A program made the translations under genes and the position numbers. Shown here one piece after another: positions 44,718 through 53,043 of a DNA stretch of 64,000 bases. Numbering within the stretch: the stretch's first letter is position 1; every line of letters starts with the position of its first letter. Below the pieces are notes generated by a model. That model made no database searches. It worked only from the letters and a program-made list of their open reading frames with translations, and had not been told where the DNA came from. Source of the DNA: JBBRVW01 sp038246545 (GTDB taxonomy: Bacteria; Actinomycetota; Actinomycetes; JACCUZ01); contig JBBRVW010000010.1 in the NCBI GenBank assembly GCA_038246545.1, positions 1 through 64,000 of the forward strand, in the 5' to 3' direction.

Positions 44718-45781
44718 TGGCGCACACCTGGCGCGGCGTCATCGCCGAGTACGCCGGCCGCCTGCCGGTCACCGCGGCCACCCCCGTCATCAGCCTCGGT
44801 GAGGGCGGGACGCCGCTGGTCCGCGCGCACCACCTGTCCGCGCTGACCGGGTGCGACGTGCACCTCAAGGTCGAGGGCGCCAACCCCACCGGGTCGTTCA
44901 AGGACCGCGGCATGACCGTGGCCATCTCCAAGGCCGTCGAGGAGGGCGCTACTGCCGTCATCTGCGCCTCCACCGGCAACACCAGCGCGTCGGCGGCGGC
45001 CTACGCCGGCAAGGCCGGCATCGACTGCGTGGTGCTCGTGCCGCACGGCCGGATCGCCGCGGGCAAGCTGGCGCAGGCCCTCGTCCACGGATCGCGGCTG
45101 CTGCAGGTCGAGGGCGGCTTCGACGACTGCCTGCGGCTGGCCCGCGGGCTCGCCGACGAGCTGCCGGTGTCGCTGGTCAACTCCGTCAACGACCACCGGA
45201 TCGAGGGTCAGAAGTCGGCCGCCTTCGAGGTCGTCGATGCGCTCGGTCGGGCTCCTGACATCCACTGCCTGCCGGTCGGCAACGCCGGCAACATCACGGC
45301 GTACTGGCGCGGCTACGTCGAGTACGCCACCGACGGTCTGTGCGGCCGACCGCGGATGTGGGGCTTCCAGGCCGAGGGCGCGGCTCCGATCGTGCGGGGC
45401 GAGCGGGTCGCGAACCCGGAGACCGTCGCCACCGCGATCCGCATCGGCGACCCCGCCTCCTGGGCCGGAGCCGTCGCCGCGCGGGACGAGTCCGGAGGCC
45501 GGATCGACGCCGTGAGCGACCGCGCGATCCTCGACGCGCAGCGCCTGCTCTCCGTCCGCGAGGGCGTCTTCGTCGAGCCGGCGAGCGCCGCATCGGTCGC
45601 CGGCCTGCTGCAGTGCCACGAGCAGGGCCTGCTCGACCCCGGCCAGCAGGTGGTGTGCACCGTCACCGGCAACGGGCTCAAGGACACCGAGACCGCGTTG
45701 CGCGAGATCAGCATCGACACCACCACGGTCCCTGCCGACGTGCGCACCGCCGCCGGCGCGCTCGGCCTGCTCCGGGCATGA
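44717..45781 (+). CDS. thrC: Threonine synthase
   Basis: PLP enzyme that makes threonine from O-phosphohomoserine. The PLP lysine is in NPTGSFKDRGMT, the phosphate-binding loop is ICASTGNTSASAAAYA, and GNAGNITAYW follows. 354 residues is typical for the short actinobacterial type. The ATG overlaps the hom stop. The longer frame that begins at 44294 is only an upstream extension inside hom. Confidence 0.95.
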   Translation: MAHTWRGVIAEYAGRLPVTAATPVISLGEGGTPLVRAHHLSALTGCDVHLKVEGANPTGSFKDRGMTVAISKAVEEGATAVICASTGNTSASAAAYAGKAGIDCVVLVPHGRIAAGKLAQALVHGSRLLQVEGGFDDCLRLARGLADELPVSLVNSVNDHRIEGQKSAAFEVVDALGRAPDIHCLPVGNAGNITAYWRGYVEYATDGLCGRPRMWGFQAEGAAPIVRGERVANPETVATAIRIGDPASWAGAVAARDESGGRIDAVSDRAILDAQRLLSVREGVFVEPASAASVAGLLQCHEQGLLDPGQQVVCTVTGNGLKDTETALREISIDTTTVPADVRTAAGALGLLRA

Positions 45782-45788
45782 GCACCGC

Positions 45789-46712
45789 ATGACGCTGCTC
45801 GCGGGGACCGTCACCGTCCGGGTGCCGGCCACGAGCGCCAACCTCGGACCCGGCTTCGACTGCCTCGGGCTGGCCCTCGACCTGCACGACGACCTCGTCC
45901 TGACCGCCGGCGACCCCGCCGACGGTGACCGGGTGGAGGTGGTGGTCCGCGGCGAGGGCGCCGGGGCCGTTCCCACCGACGCCTCGCACCTCGTCGTGCG
46001 CGCCGTCCACCGGGCTCTCGACGCGCTGGAGGAGGCGCACCCGCCCCTCACGCTGGCCTGCACCAACCGCATCCCGCACGGCCGCGGCCTCGGGTCGTCC
46101 GCCGCCGCCGTCGTGGCGGGGCTGCTCGCCGGCCGGGCACTCGTCCCCGACGGCAACGCCCGTCTCGACGACGACGCGATCCTGGCGCTGGCCAGCGACA
46201 TGGAAGGCCACCCCGACAACGCCGCGGCGGCCCTGCTCGGAGGTCTCACGATCGCGTGGTCCGAAGGCGGTCGGGTTCGCGCCGTACGCGTCGAGCCGCG
46301 CGCGGACCTGCGGGCCACCGTTCTCGTGCCGGAGGTGCAGCTCGCCACCGAGACCTCCCGGGGGCTGCTGCCCACGACCGTCCAGCACGCCGACGCTGCC
46401 CTCACCGCCGGTCGGGCCGCCCTGCTGGTGGCGGCCCTCACGGGCGTACCCCCCGTCCGGGGGGTCCTCCTGCCGGCCACCGAGGACCGCCTGCACCAGG
46501 CGCAGCGGGCACCCGCGATGCCGGCGTCGGCCGGGCTGGTGCGCGCGCTGCGAGCCGCCGGCCGCGCGGCGGTCGTGTCCGGCGCCGGCCCGACCGTCCT
46601 GGTCCTCGACGAGGACGACGTCGACCCGCCGGCGTCGCCGCTGGTGCCCGACGGCTGGCGGGTGCTGCCGCTTGCCGTCGCCCGCGGGGGCGCCACCGCG
46701 AGCCGCGACTGA
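45789..46712 (+). CDS. thrB: Homoserine kinase
   Basis: GHMP-family kinase that phosphorylates homoserine for threonine synthase. VPATSANLGPGFDCLGLAL is the family start, and PHGRGLGSSAAAVVAGLLAG is the ATP-binding motif. 307 residues. It follows thrC after 7 bases and closes the hom-thrC-thrB operon ahead of the rho leader. Confidence 0.94.
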   Translation: MTLLAGTVTVRVPATSANLGPGFDCLGLALDLHDDLVLTAGDPADGDRVEVVVRGEGAGAVPTDASHLVVRAVHRALDALEEAHPPLTLACTNRIPHGRGLGSSAAAVVAGLLAGRALVPDGNARLDDDAILALASDMEGHPDNAAAALLGGLTIAWSEGGRVRAVRVEPRADLRATVLVPEVQLATETSRGLLPTTVQHADAALTAGRAALLVAALTGVPPVRGVLLPATEDRLHQAQRAPAMPASAGLVRALRAAGRAAVVSGAGPTVLVLDEDDVDPPASPLVPDGWRVLPLAVARGGATASRD

Positions 46713-47075
46713 CCGGTCCGTACCGCAGGTTTCGGCAGGTCAGGAACGAACGAACCCCCGGTGGTGTTACCCTCGGCAGCGCACCAGCAGCCACTGCGCG
46801 TGGCCGGTGCCCCGCCACGATTTCCCCGGTCGCCAGGTTCCCCCTCCGGAGCAGGGCGCCCGACGTCGTACGACCCGTGCGATGACCGTGGCCACCCACC
46901 GCACCGTCCCGGCACCGCCGGGACATCGGTCGGAGGAGCCCACGGGGACGGCAGGGCCGCCCGCACGCGCAGCCCCGGAACCTGGTGAGCGATCCACCTT
47001 TCCGCGTCCCGCACCGGACGAAGCAGCCCGACCGGAGCCGCCGTCGCGCGGCCCGTCGCCAGGAAGGACCACTCT
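46713..47075 (+). promoter_or_regulatory. rho leader region
   Basis: 363 bases between thrB and the rho start. A TACCCT (46768-46773) within GGTGTTACCCT may be a -10 box, which would leave a leader of about 300 bases. Long leaders are common for rho, which limits its own expression. A pyrimidine-rich, proline-coding stretch follows. The boxes are suggested only by eye. Confidence 0.35.
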
Positions 47076-49061
47076 GTGTCCGACAGCACCGATCTCCTCG
47101 ACGCGCCTGCCTCCGCAGCCGCCGGGGACACCTCCGCCGAGCAGGCCTCTGCCGGCAAGGCCGCGGCCCGCAAGCGCCCCGCCGGTCTCTCCGGCATGGT
47201 TCTCGCGGAGCTGCAGGGCCTCGCGGGCGAGCTCGGCATCAGAGGTACCGCCAAGATGCGGAAGGGCCAGCTGATCGAGGCCATCAAGGAGCGCCAGGAC
47301 GGCGGCTCGAGCGCGCCCGCCCCCGCTGCCGACACCCAGACCGCGCCGCGCGCCCGGCGTGAGCGCGGCGCCCGCGCCGGCCGCGGCGCCGTCAAGAAGG
47401 ACGCTGCCGCCGACCAGGCCGACGCCGCCCAGGAGCGGTCCGACCGCACCGACCGCACCGACCGTCAGGACCGCACCGACCGTCAGGACCGCGCCGCCCG
47501 GGCCGACCGCCAGAGCAGCCAGGACGCCAAGGACCTCACGGACGGCCCGGACGACGGCGCCGACCGTCAGCGTGACCGGGGCGAGCGGGCCGACCGCCAG
47601 CGCGACCGGGGCGACCGCACCCCGAACCAGCAGGCCGGGACCCCCGGCCGCGACCGCACCGACCGCGCCCAGGGCCAGCCAGGTGGCGGCACCCAGAACC
47701 GAGACCGCACCCAGAACCCGCAGGGCACCGGCGGCCAGCAGCCGCAGGGTGCCACCGGCGAGGACGAGTTCGACGACCGCGGTGGCCGCGGCCGGCGCCG
47801 GGGCCGCTACCGTGACCGGAACCGCAACCGCGCCCGGGGCGGCCGTGACGGCTTCGTCCCGAACGACAGCGGCGACGGCGACCTGCCGGAGGTCAGCGAG
47901 GACGACGTCCTGATCCCGGTCGCGGGCATCCTCGACATCCACGACAACTACGCGTTCGTCCGGACCTCGGGGTACCTGCCCGGCTCCAACGACATCTACG
48001 TCACGCTCGCCCAGGTCCGCAAGGCCGGCCTGCGCAAGGGCGACGCGATCACCGGCGCCGTGCGCCAGCCCGGCGAGGGTGAGCGCAAGGAGAAGTTCAA
48101 CGCGCTGGTCCGTCTCGACAGCGTCAACGGCGCGGACCCGTCCAAGGCCCTCAACCGTGTCGAGTTCAGCAAGCTGACCCCGCTGTACCCGCAGGAGAGG
48201 CTGCGCCTCGAGACCGAGCCGCACATCCTCACGACTCGGGTCATCGACCTGGTGGCGCCGATCGGCAAGGGCCAGCGCGGCCTCATCGTCTCGCCGTCGA
48301 AGTCCGGCAAGACGATGGTGATGCAGGCGATCGCCAACGCCATCTCGACGAACAACCCCGAGGTCCACCTCATGGTCGTGCTCGTCGACGAGCGGCCGGA
48401 GGAGGTCACCGACATGCAGCGCGCGGTGAAGGGCGAGGTCATCGCCTCGACCTTCGACCGACCGGCTGAGGACCACACGATCGTGGCCGAGCTGTCCATC
48501 GAGCGGGCCAAGCGGCTGGTCGAGCTCGGTCACGACGTCGTCGTGCTGCTCGACGGCATCACCCGCCTCGGCCGGGCCTACACCCTCGCCGCCCCGGCGA
48601 GCGGCCGGATCCTGTCCGGCGGTGTCGACTCCACCGCGCTCTACCCGCCGAAGCGGTTCTTCGGTGCAGCGCGCAACATCGAGAACGGTGGCTCGCTCAC
48701 GATCCTCGCCACCGCCCTGGTCGAGACCGGATCGCGGATGGACGAGGTGATCTTCGAGGAGTTCAAGGGCACCGGCAACATGGAGCTCAAGCTCGACCGC
48801 AAGCTGGCGGACAAGCGGGTGTTCCCGGCGGTCGACGTCGACGCCTCCGGCACCCGCCGTGAGGACATCCTCATGGGCAAGGACGAGCTCCAGGTCGTCT
48901 GGAAGCTCCGCCGCGTCCTGCACGCGCTCGACACCGGGCAGGCGCTGGACCTGCTGCTGGACCGGATGAAGAAGACCAGCAGCAACGCGGAGTTCCTGCG
49001 CCAGGTGCAGCAGACCATGCCGATGCCGGGCAACGGTGGCGGCAAGGACGACCAGGACTGA
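47076..49061 (+). CDS. rho: Transcription termination factor Rho with large disordered insertion
   Basis: RNA-dependent hexameric ATPase that ends transcription. The N-terminal Rho-N helix (LAELQGLAGELGIRGTAKM) is followed by about 180 residues (85-265) of Asp/Arg/Gln-rich repeats such as RTDRTDRQDRTDRQDRAA, ending in an Arg-rich GGRGRRRGRYRDRNRNRARG. Next come the RNA-binding cold-shock domain (VAGILDIHDNYAFVRTSGYL) and the ATPase core with Walker A SPSKSGKTMVM and VVVLLDGITRLGRAY. 661 residues, as in other actinobacteria with extended Rho. GTG start behind AAGGAC. Confidence 0.96.
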   Translation: MSDSTDLLDAPASAAAGDTSAEQASAGKAAARKRPAGLSGMVLAELQGLAGELGIRGTAKMRKGQLIEAIKERQDGGSSAPAPAADTQTAPRARRERGARAGRGAVKKDAAADQADAAQERSDRTDRTDRQDRTDRQDRAARADRQSSQDAKDLTDGPDDGADRQRDRGERADRQRDRGDRTPNQQAGTPGRDRTDRAQGQPGGGTQNRDRTQNPQGTGGQQPQGATGEDEFDDRGGRGRRRGRYRDRNRNRARGGRDGFVPNDSGDGDLPEVSEDDVLIPVAGILDIHDNYAFVRTSGYLPGSNDIYVTLAQVRKAGLRKGDAITGAVRQPGEGERKEKFNALVRLDSVNGADPSKALNRVEFSKLTPLYPQERLRLETEPHILTTRVIDLVAPIGKGQRGLIVSPSKSGKTMVMQAIANAISTNNPEVHLMVVLVDERPEEVTDMQRAVKGEVIASTFDRPAEDHTIVAELSIERAKRLVELGHDVVVLLDGITRLGRAYTLAAPASGRILSGGVDSTALYPPKRFFGAARNIENGGSLTILATALVETGSRMDEVIFEEFKGTGNMELKLDRKLADKRVFPAVDVDASGTRREDILMGKDELQVVWKLRRVLHALDTGQALDLLLDRMKKTSSNAEFLRQVQQTMPMPGNGGGKDDQD

Positions 49062-49098
49062 CACCTGACGGTCGGGAACGATCCGACGGCCGGCTGAG

Positions 49099-49136
49099 CG
49101 ACGGCGGGAGCGGGCTGCGGCCCCCTCCCGCCGTCG
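49099..49136 (+). terminator. Terminator after rho
   Basis: cgacggcgggag (49099-49110) pairs perfectly with ctcccgccgtcg (49125-49136), with a 14-base loop, 37 bases after the stop. It separates rho from the exosortase cassette. Confidence 0.75.
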
Positions 49137-49301
49137 TGCGTCGGTGCCCGCCGCCCGCCCGTCACCCGACCGGCCTAGTCCGAACGGCACGTGGACTCTG
49201 CCCACCCGAATGATCCAGTTCCCACGGGTTCCGGCCGACACCACTTCCAGACCAGCTGTGCCGACCCGGCACGGCTGCTGGACGGCAGGGAGCGACCGAC
49301 G

Positions 49302-49820
49302 ATGGGTGTGCAGACGGCGAGGCTCGGGCAGCGGACCCGGCTGCAGATGGTCCTGGCCGTACTGGCCGTCAGCGTGCTCGCAGCGCTGACGACCGCGCCG
49401 GCCGCCAACGCCGCGGCCAAGGACGTCTCCCCCTCGCCGAGCTGCTACTTCGCCAACGCGAACGGCACGGTCACCGTCACGGTGGACGTCACCAACGACA
49501 ACGCCACCGCGACGACGCTGCCGGTCGGCGCGCAGAACAAGATCAACCCCGGGGCGGAGGACCGCGGTCAGCCGACGACGTTCGCCCCCGGCACCACGAC
49601 CAACGCGTGGTCGGCGACCTTCACCTCGGCCGAGTTCGACAAGGTCAAGTGGAACCTCGACGGCAAGGCGGTCTCGCTCTACACGACCACGGTCTGCGCG
49701 GCGACCACCGTGCCTGCCGACGGCAACCCGCTCGCCGTCCTGGTGTTCGGCGCGCTGACGGCGCTCGTCGGGGCGGCGTTCCTCGGGGAACGCCGTCGTC
49801 GTGCCGGGGCCGCCGGGTGA
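49302..49820 (+). CDS. Secreted protein with exosortase-type C-terminal tail
   Basis: A 172-residue exported protein. Residues 10-38 form a signal peptide ending near PAANAAA. The mature part (residues 45-135) is Thr/Val-rich and beta-like (ANGTVTVTVDVTNDNATATT) with two Cys. The C-terminus has three parts: VPADG (from residue 137), a hydrophobic stretch PLAVLVFGALTALVGAAF, and an ERRRR cluster. This is the layout of proteins cut by exosortases. GGGAG precedes the ATG at 49302. The next gene overlaps its stop by 4 bases and encodes a second protein of the same design. Confidence 0.75.
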   Translation: MGVQTARLGQRTRLQMVLAVLAVSVLAALTTAPAANAAAKDVSPSPSCYFANANGTVTVTVDVTNDNATATTLPVGAQNKINPGAEDRGQPTTFAPGTTTNAWSATFTSAEFDKVKWNLDGKAVSLYTTTVCAATTVPADGNPLAVLVFGALTALVGAAFLGERRRRAGAAG

Positions 49821-50377
49821 CCCCACGCTGCGTCGTCGGCGCCGTGCAGAAGGCGGCCGGCGCACTCCGGGCCGTACTGCTCGTCGCCCTCGTGGTGACG
49901 GCAGCCTCCGGGCTGACCGCTACCGCTGCCGAGGCCGCAACGATCGACTGCCCCAACCAGTCCTCCAACGCGTGCAAGAACACGGAGCCGGTGGTCGATT
50001 GCGCCTGGAACAACGGTGACGGCACGACGTCGTTCGTGTGGGGCTGGGACAACCCGAGCTCGGACACGGCGCACGCCGTCGCGGGCAGCGCCCAGAACAG
50101 GTTGACGCCCACCGGGACCGCGACCCAGCCGGAGCTGTTCGCTCCGGGACGCCACCAGAACGCCTTCTGGGTGACGGTTGCCGGTAGCTCCTCGTCCTGG
50201 CGGCTGGGGAACACCTCGGTCACCGCCACCAGCGGCAGCACGCCCGCCTGCGCGACCAAGCCGGTGCCCCAGATCGGCAGCGTGGGCATCCTGCTCGTCC
50301 TCGTCCTGCTGCTCGGGCTGGCAGCGCTGCTCGTCGTGGTCGCCCGGCCCCGACGTCGTCCGGTGGAGGTCCGATGA
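49817..50377 (+). CDS. Second secreted protein with exosortase-type C-terminal tail
   Basis: A 186-residue exported protein. The signal segment is AVLLVALVVTAASGLTATAA. The mature part has four or more Cys (DCPNQ, ACKNTEP, DCAWNNG, ACATKP), which suggests disulfides outside the cell. The tail repeats the first protein's order: VPQIG (from residue 150), hydrophobic ILLVLVLLLGLAALLVVV, then RPRRR. GTG start overlapping the previous stop. It has no similarity I recognise outside the tail. Confidence 0.75.
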   Translation: MTPRCVVGAVQKAAGALRAVLLVALVVTAASGLTATAAEAATIDCPNQSSNACKNTEPVVDCAWNNGDGTTSFVWGWDNPSSDTAHAVAGSAQNRLTPTGTATQPELFAPGRHQNAFWVTVAGSSSSWRLGNTSVTATSGSTPACATKPVPQIGSVGILLVLVLLLGLAALLVVVARPRRRPVEVR

Positions 50378-51072
50378 AGGTCCTGGCCGTCGGGGCGCAC
50401 CCCGACGACATCGAGCTCGGCTGCGCGGGGACGCTGGCCCGCCACGTCGCCGCCGGCGACGAGGTGACCATGCTCGTGCTCACGCCCGGTGAGAGCGGCC
50501 CGCAGGGGCTCACCTCGCGGACCCGTGAGCAGGAGGCGGCGTCCGCCATGCTGGGCGCGAGGCTCATGTGGGGCCCGTACGACGACGGCTCGATCCCCAC
50601 GGGGCGCGAGATCGTCTCCGTGCTCGACGAGGCCGTCGCCCTCACCGGTGCCGACATCATGTACACGCACGCTCCCCACGACACCCACCAGGACCACGTG
50701 GCCACGTCGCAGGCCGTGCTGGCCGCCGGGCGCCGGCTGCAGCGGGTGCTCTTCTTCCAGTCGCCGTCGACCACGTCCTTCGACCCGACCGTGTTCGTCG
50801 ACGTCGAGAGCACCCTCGCGACCAAGCTGGCCGCCCTGCGGGCGCACTGGTCGCAGGTCATGCAGTGCCCGATGGTCGATCTCGAGCACGTCGAGGTCGG
50901 GGCGCGCTACTGGGGGTCGCGGGCCAAGGTCTCCTACGCCGAGGCGTTCCTGTCGCCGCGCTTCGTCTGGGACATCGACCGGTCCGCCGACCGGGTCGGC
51001 GGGGAGCCTCTGTCCGAGCCCGTGCTCGCGCACGACCGCGGGTCCTCTGAGCTGGCCGGTCTGCGGCCGTGA
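50374..51072 (+). CDS. PIG-L/LmbE-family deacetylase
   Basis: A 232-residue metal-dependent deacetylase of N-acetylated sugars. The zinc motif is VGAHPDDIELGCAGTLA (HPDD), a second His cluster is MYTHAPHDTHQDHVATSQ. It fits removal of the acetyl group from a GlcNAc-containing lipid or glycan. The length is typical. The ATG overlaps the secreted-protein stop by 4 bases and the next start overlaps its own stop, so it belongs to the cassette. It is not the mycothiol MshB gene by context. Confidence 0.85.
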   Translation: MKVLAVGAHPDDIELGCAGTLARHVAAGDEVTMLVLTPGESGPQGLTSRTREQEAASAMLGARLMWGPYDDGSIPTGREIVSVLDEAVALTGADIMYTHAPHDTHQDHVATSQAVLAAGRRLQRVLFFQSPSTTSFDPTVFVDVESTLATKLAALRAHWSQVMQCPMVDLEHVEVGARYWGSRAKVSYAEAFLSPRFVWDIDRSADRVGGEPLSEPVLAHDRGSSELAGLRP

Positions 51073-52478
51073 CCACCGGGCGGCCCCCCGGCGCCGCCCT
51101 CGGCGCGACGAGCGCGACCAGCGCGCACGGCACGTCTGCCCCGTGGACGTTCCTCTACCTGCTGGCCGCGGGGTCGCTGCTAGTAGCGCTGGTGGGCGTG
51201 GACGTCGCGATCATCGCGGCCTCGGTCGTGGTGAACCTGGCCTTCCTCGCGTTCTTCCTCCGGCACGTCGCGTTCGCGTCGGCGTCGGTGCGGTGGGCGC
51301 CGAAGGACCTCTACGCCGAGAACGAGGTCGACCTCGGCTACCGCCCCAACGTCAGCATCCTCGTCGCGTGCCACAACGAGGCACTGGTCGCCGAGTCACT
51401 GGTGCGCGGGCTCTCCGCCCTGCACTACTCGCGGGCCCGGCTCGAGGTCATCCTGGTCGACGACGCCTCCACCGACGGGACGGGTGACCTGCTCGAGCGG
51501 CTCACAGCCGGCCAGCGGCACATGCGTGTGCTGCACCGACTGCCGGGCTCCGGTGGCGGGAAGTCCGGCGCCCTGAACGAGGCCGCCGAGGTCGCGCGCG
51601 GCGAGATCATCGTGATCTTCGACGCCGACCACATCCCGCGGCGCAACGTCGTCGACCGGTTGGTGCGGCACTTCCAGGACACGCGGGTGTCCGCCGTCCA
51701 GGGCCGCTGCGTCGTCCGCAACTCGGTGCAGTCCAAGCTCGCGCGCTCGATCGCCATCGACTACTTCTCCGGCTACCTCGTCAACGAGTACGGCCGGCAG
51801 GCCCTCTTCGAGCTCCCGGCGTACGGCGGCGCCAACTGCGCGGTCCGGGCCTCGACCCTCAGGGAGCTGGGCGGCTGGAACGCCGACAGCGTCACCGAGG
51901 ACACCGACCTCACGTTGCGTGTCCTGCTACACGGCTACCGGGTGCGCTACGACATCACCGCGGTCGACACCGAGGAGGGGGCGACCACCCTCAAGCGGTT
52001 CGTCGGCCAGCGGTACCGCTGGGCCCGCGGGCACCAGCAGGTGTGGCGCGACTACCGCCGCGCGGTCCTCACGTCGCCGGGGCTCAGTCTCGCCGAGCGG
52101 GTCGAGACGATGATGTTCCTGCTCGTCTACCACGTCCCCGTCCTGTGCACGATCACCCTGCTGATGACCGGCCTGCGGGTGGCAGGGGTCGGCCCGCACG
52201 TGAGCGTCTTCGAGCTGCTCCCGCTCGCCGCGCTGCTTTTCGCCGGCCCGTTCTGCGAGCTGGCCGTCGGCCTGATCGTCGGCCGGGCACCGCGCCGGTC
52301 GGCCTGGTCGATCGCCTGGATGACCCCGATCTTCTTCGTCTTCATGCTGGTCTGCACCCGGGCGTGGGTCGACGGGCTGCTCGGCCGGTCGTACTCCTGG
52401 GTCAAGACCGCCCGGTCGTCCTGGTCGGCCCTCGACGGCGGCGAGGGTCCGGCCGCCGAGGGGAGCGTGGCCGCGTGA
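51069..52478 (+). CDS. Membrane glycosyltransferase family 2
   Basis: A 469-residue processive-type GT2. Two hydrophobic segments near residues 25-65 are followed by the catalytic domain: VSILVACHNEALVAESL, VILVDDASTDGT, FDADHIPRRNVV (DxD), SVTEDTDLTLR (TED base) and QRYRWARGH (QxxRW). C-terminal segments near 345-440 complete the membrane domain. It transfers a sugar from a nucleotide donor, probably building an N-acetylhexosamine-containing surface glycan. GTG start overlapping the deacetylase gene. Confidence 0.87.
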   Translation: MTTGRPPGAALGATSATSAHGTSAPWTFLYLLAAGSLLVALVGVDVAIIAASVVVNLAFLAFFLRHVAFASASVRWAPKDLYAENEVDLGYRPNVSILVACHNEALVAESLVRGLSALHYSRARLEVILVDDASTDGTGDLLERLTAGQRHMRVLHRLPGSGGGKSGALNEAAEVARGEIIVIFDADHIPRRNVVDRLVRHFQDTRVSAVQGRCVVRNSVQSKLARSIAIDYFSGYLVNEYGRQALFELPAYGGANCAVRASTLRELGGWNADSVTEDTDLTLRVLLHGYRVRYDITAVDTEEGATTLKRFVGQRYRWARGHQQVWRDYRRAVLTSPGLSLAERVETMMFLLVYHVPVLCTITLLMTGLRVAGVGPHVSVFELLPLAALLFAGPFCELAVGLIVGRAPRRSAWSIAWMTPIFFVFMLVCTRAWVDGLLGRSYSWVKTARSSWSALDGGEGPAAEGSVAA

Positions 52479-53011
52479 CCGCCCGCCGGTTCACGGTCCT
52501 CACCGCGCTCGCGCTGTCGCTGCTGGTGGCGGTGGGCGGCTTCTACCTGCTCAACGGCGCCGCGCGGCGGGTCGAGGAGCTGCTGGTGATGGCGTTCCTG
52601 CGGCCCATGGGCGGCCGGGCCGGTCTCGTGAACGGCCACATGTTCCAGCTGCTGCCCCCCGACCAGCTCGCGTTCCGGGCCGTCCTCACGCCGTACTGCT
52701 CGGCGCTGATCCCGGTGCTCGCGCTCGCCGTCATCGGCTTCTTCATCCTGTCCGGCAGCGTGGTCCGCCGCCTGGTGTCCGTGCTCACCGCCACGGCCCT
52801 GATCCTCGTCTGCAACGTGCTGCGGATCTCGGCCTCGCTCTGGATGGGCTACGAGTTCGGCGGCACCGCGCTCGTCCTCTTCCACGACTGGGTGGGCACG
52901 TTCTTCGCCCTCGCGTACACGATGGCCGGCTTCTTCCTCATGCTCTACCTGATCCTCCCCAGCCCCTCGGCCAAGATCCCGCGGGCCGCGCGGGTCAGCG
53001 ACGTGCTCTAA
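52475..53011 (+). CDS. Exosortase/archaeosortase-family membrane transpeptidase (short form)
   Basis: A 178-residue polytopic membrane protein. The three residues expected in the active site are in order: Cys75 in LTPYCSALIP, Arg117 in CNVLRISASLW, and His137 in VLFHDWVGTFF. At least four hydrophobic segments surround them. It is shorter than EpsH-type exosortases and closer to the minimal core. It would cut tails like those of the two secreted proteins encoded at 49302 and 49817 and join them to a surface molecule. GTG start overlapping the GT2 stop. No EpsI-like domain is attached. Confidence 0.8.
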   Translation: MTARRFTVLTALALSLLVAVGGFYLLNGAARRVEELLVMAFLRPMGGRAGLVNGHMFQLLPPDQLAFRAVLTPYCSALIPVLALAVIGFFILSGSVVRRLVSVLTATALILVCNVLRISASLWMGYEFGGTALVLFHDWVGTFFALAYTMAGFFLMLYLILPSPSAKIPRAARVSDVL

Positions 53012-53043
53012 AGCCCGGGCCGCATTCATCCGAATGGAGCAGT

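Noticed and set aside
44474..47458. 994-residue open frame on the minus strand
   Set aside because: It is antisense to hom, thrC, thrB and the rho leader, all certain genes. The translation is Arg/Ser/Pro-rich with no motif. High GC keeps the frame open.
46767..49865. 1032-residue open frame on the minus strand across rho
   Set aside because: Antisense to rho and the first secreted-protein gene. The Val/Gly/Ala-rich repeats mirror the low-complexity Rho insertion.
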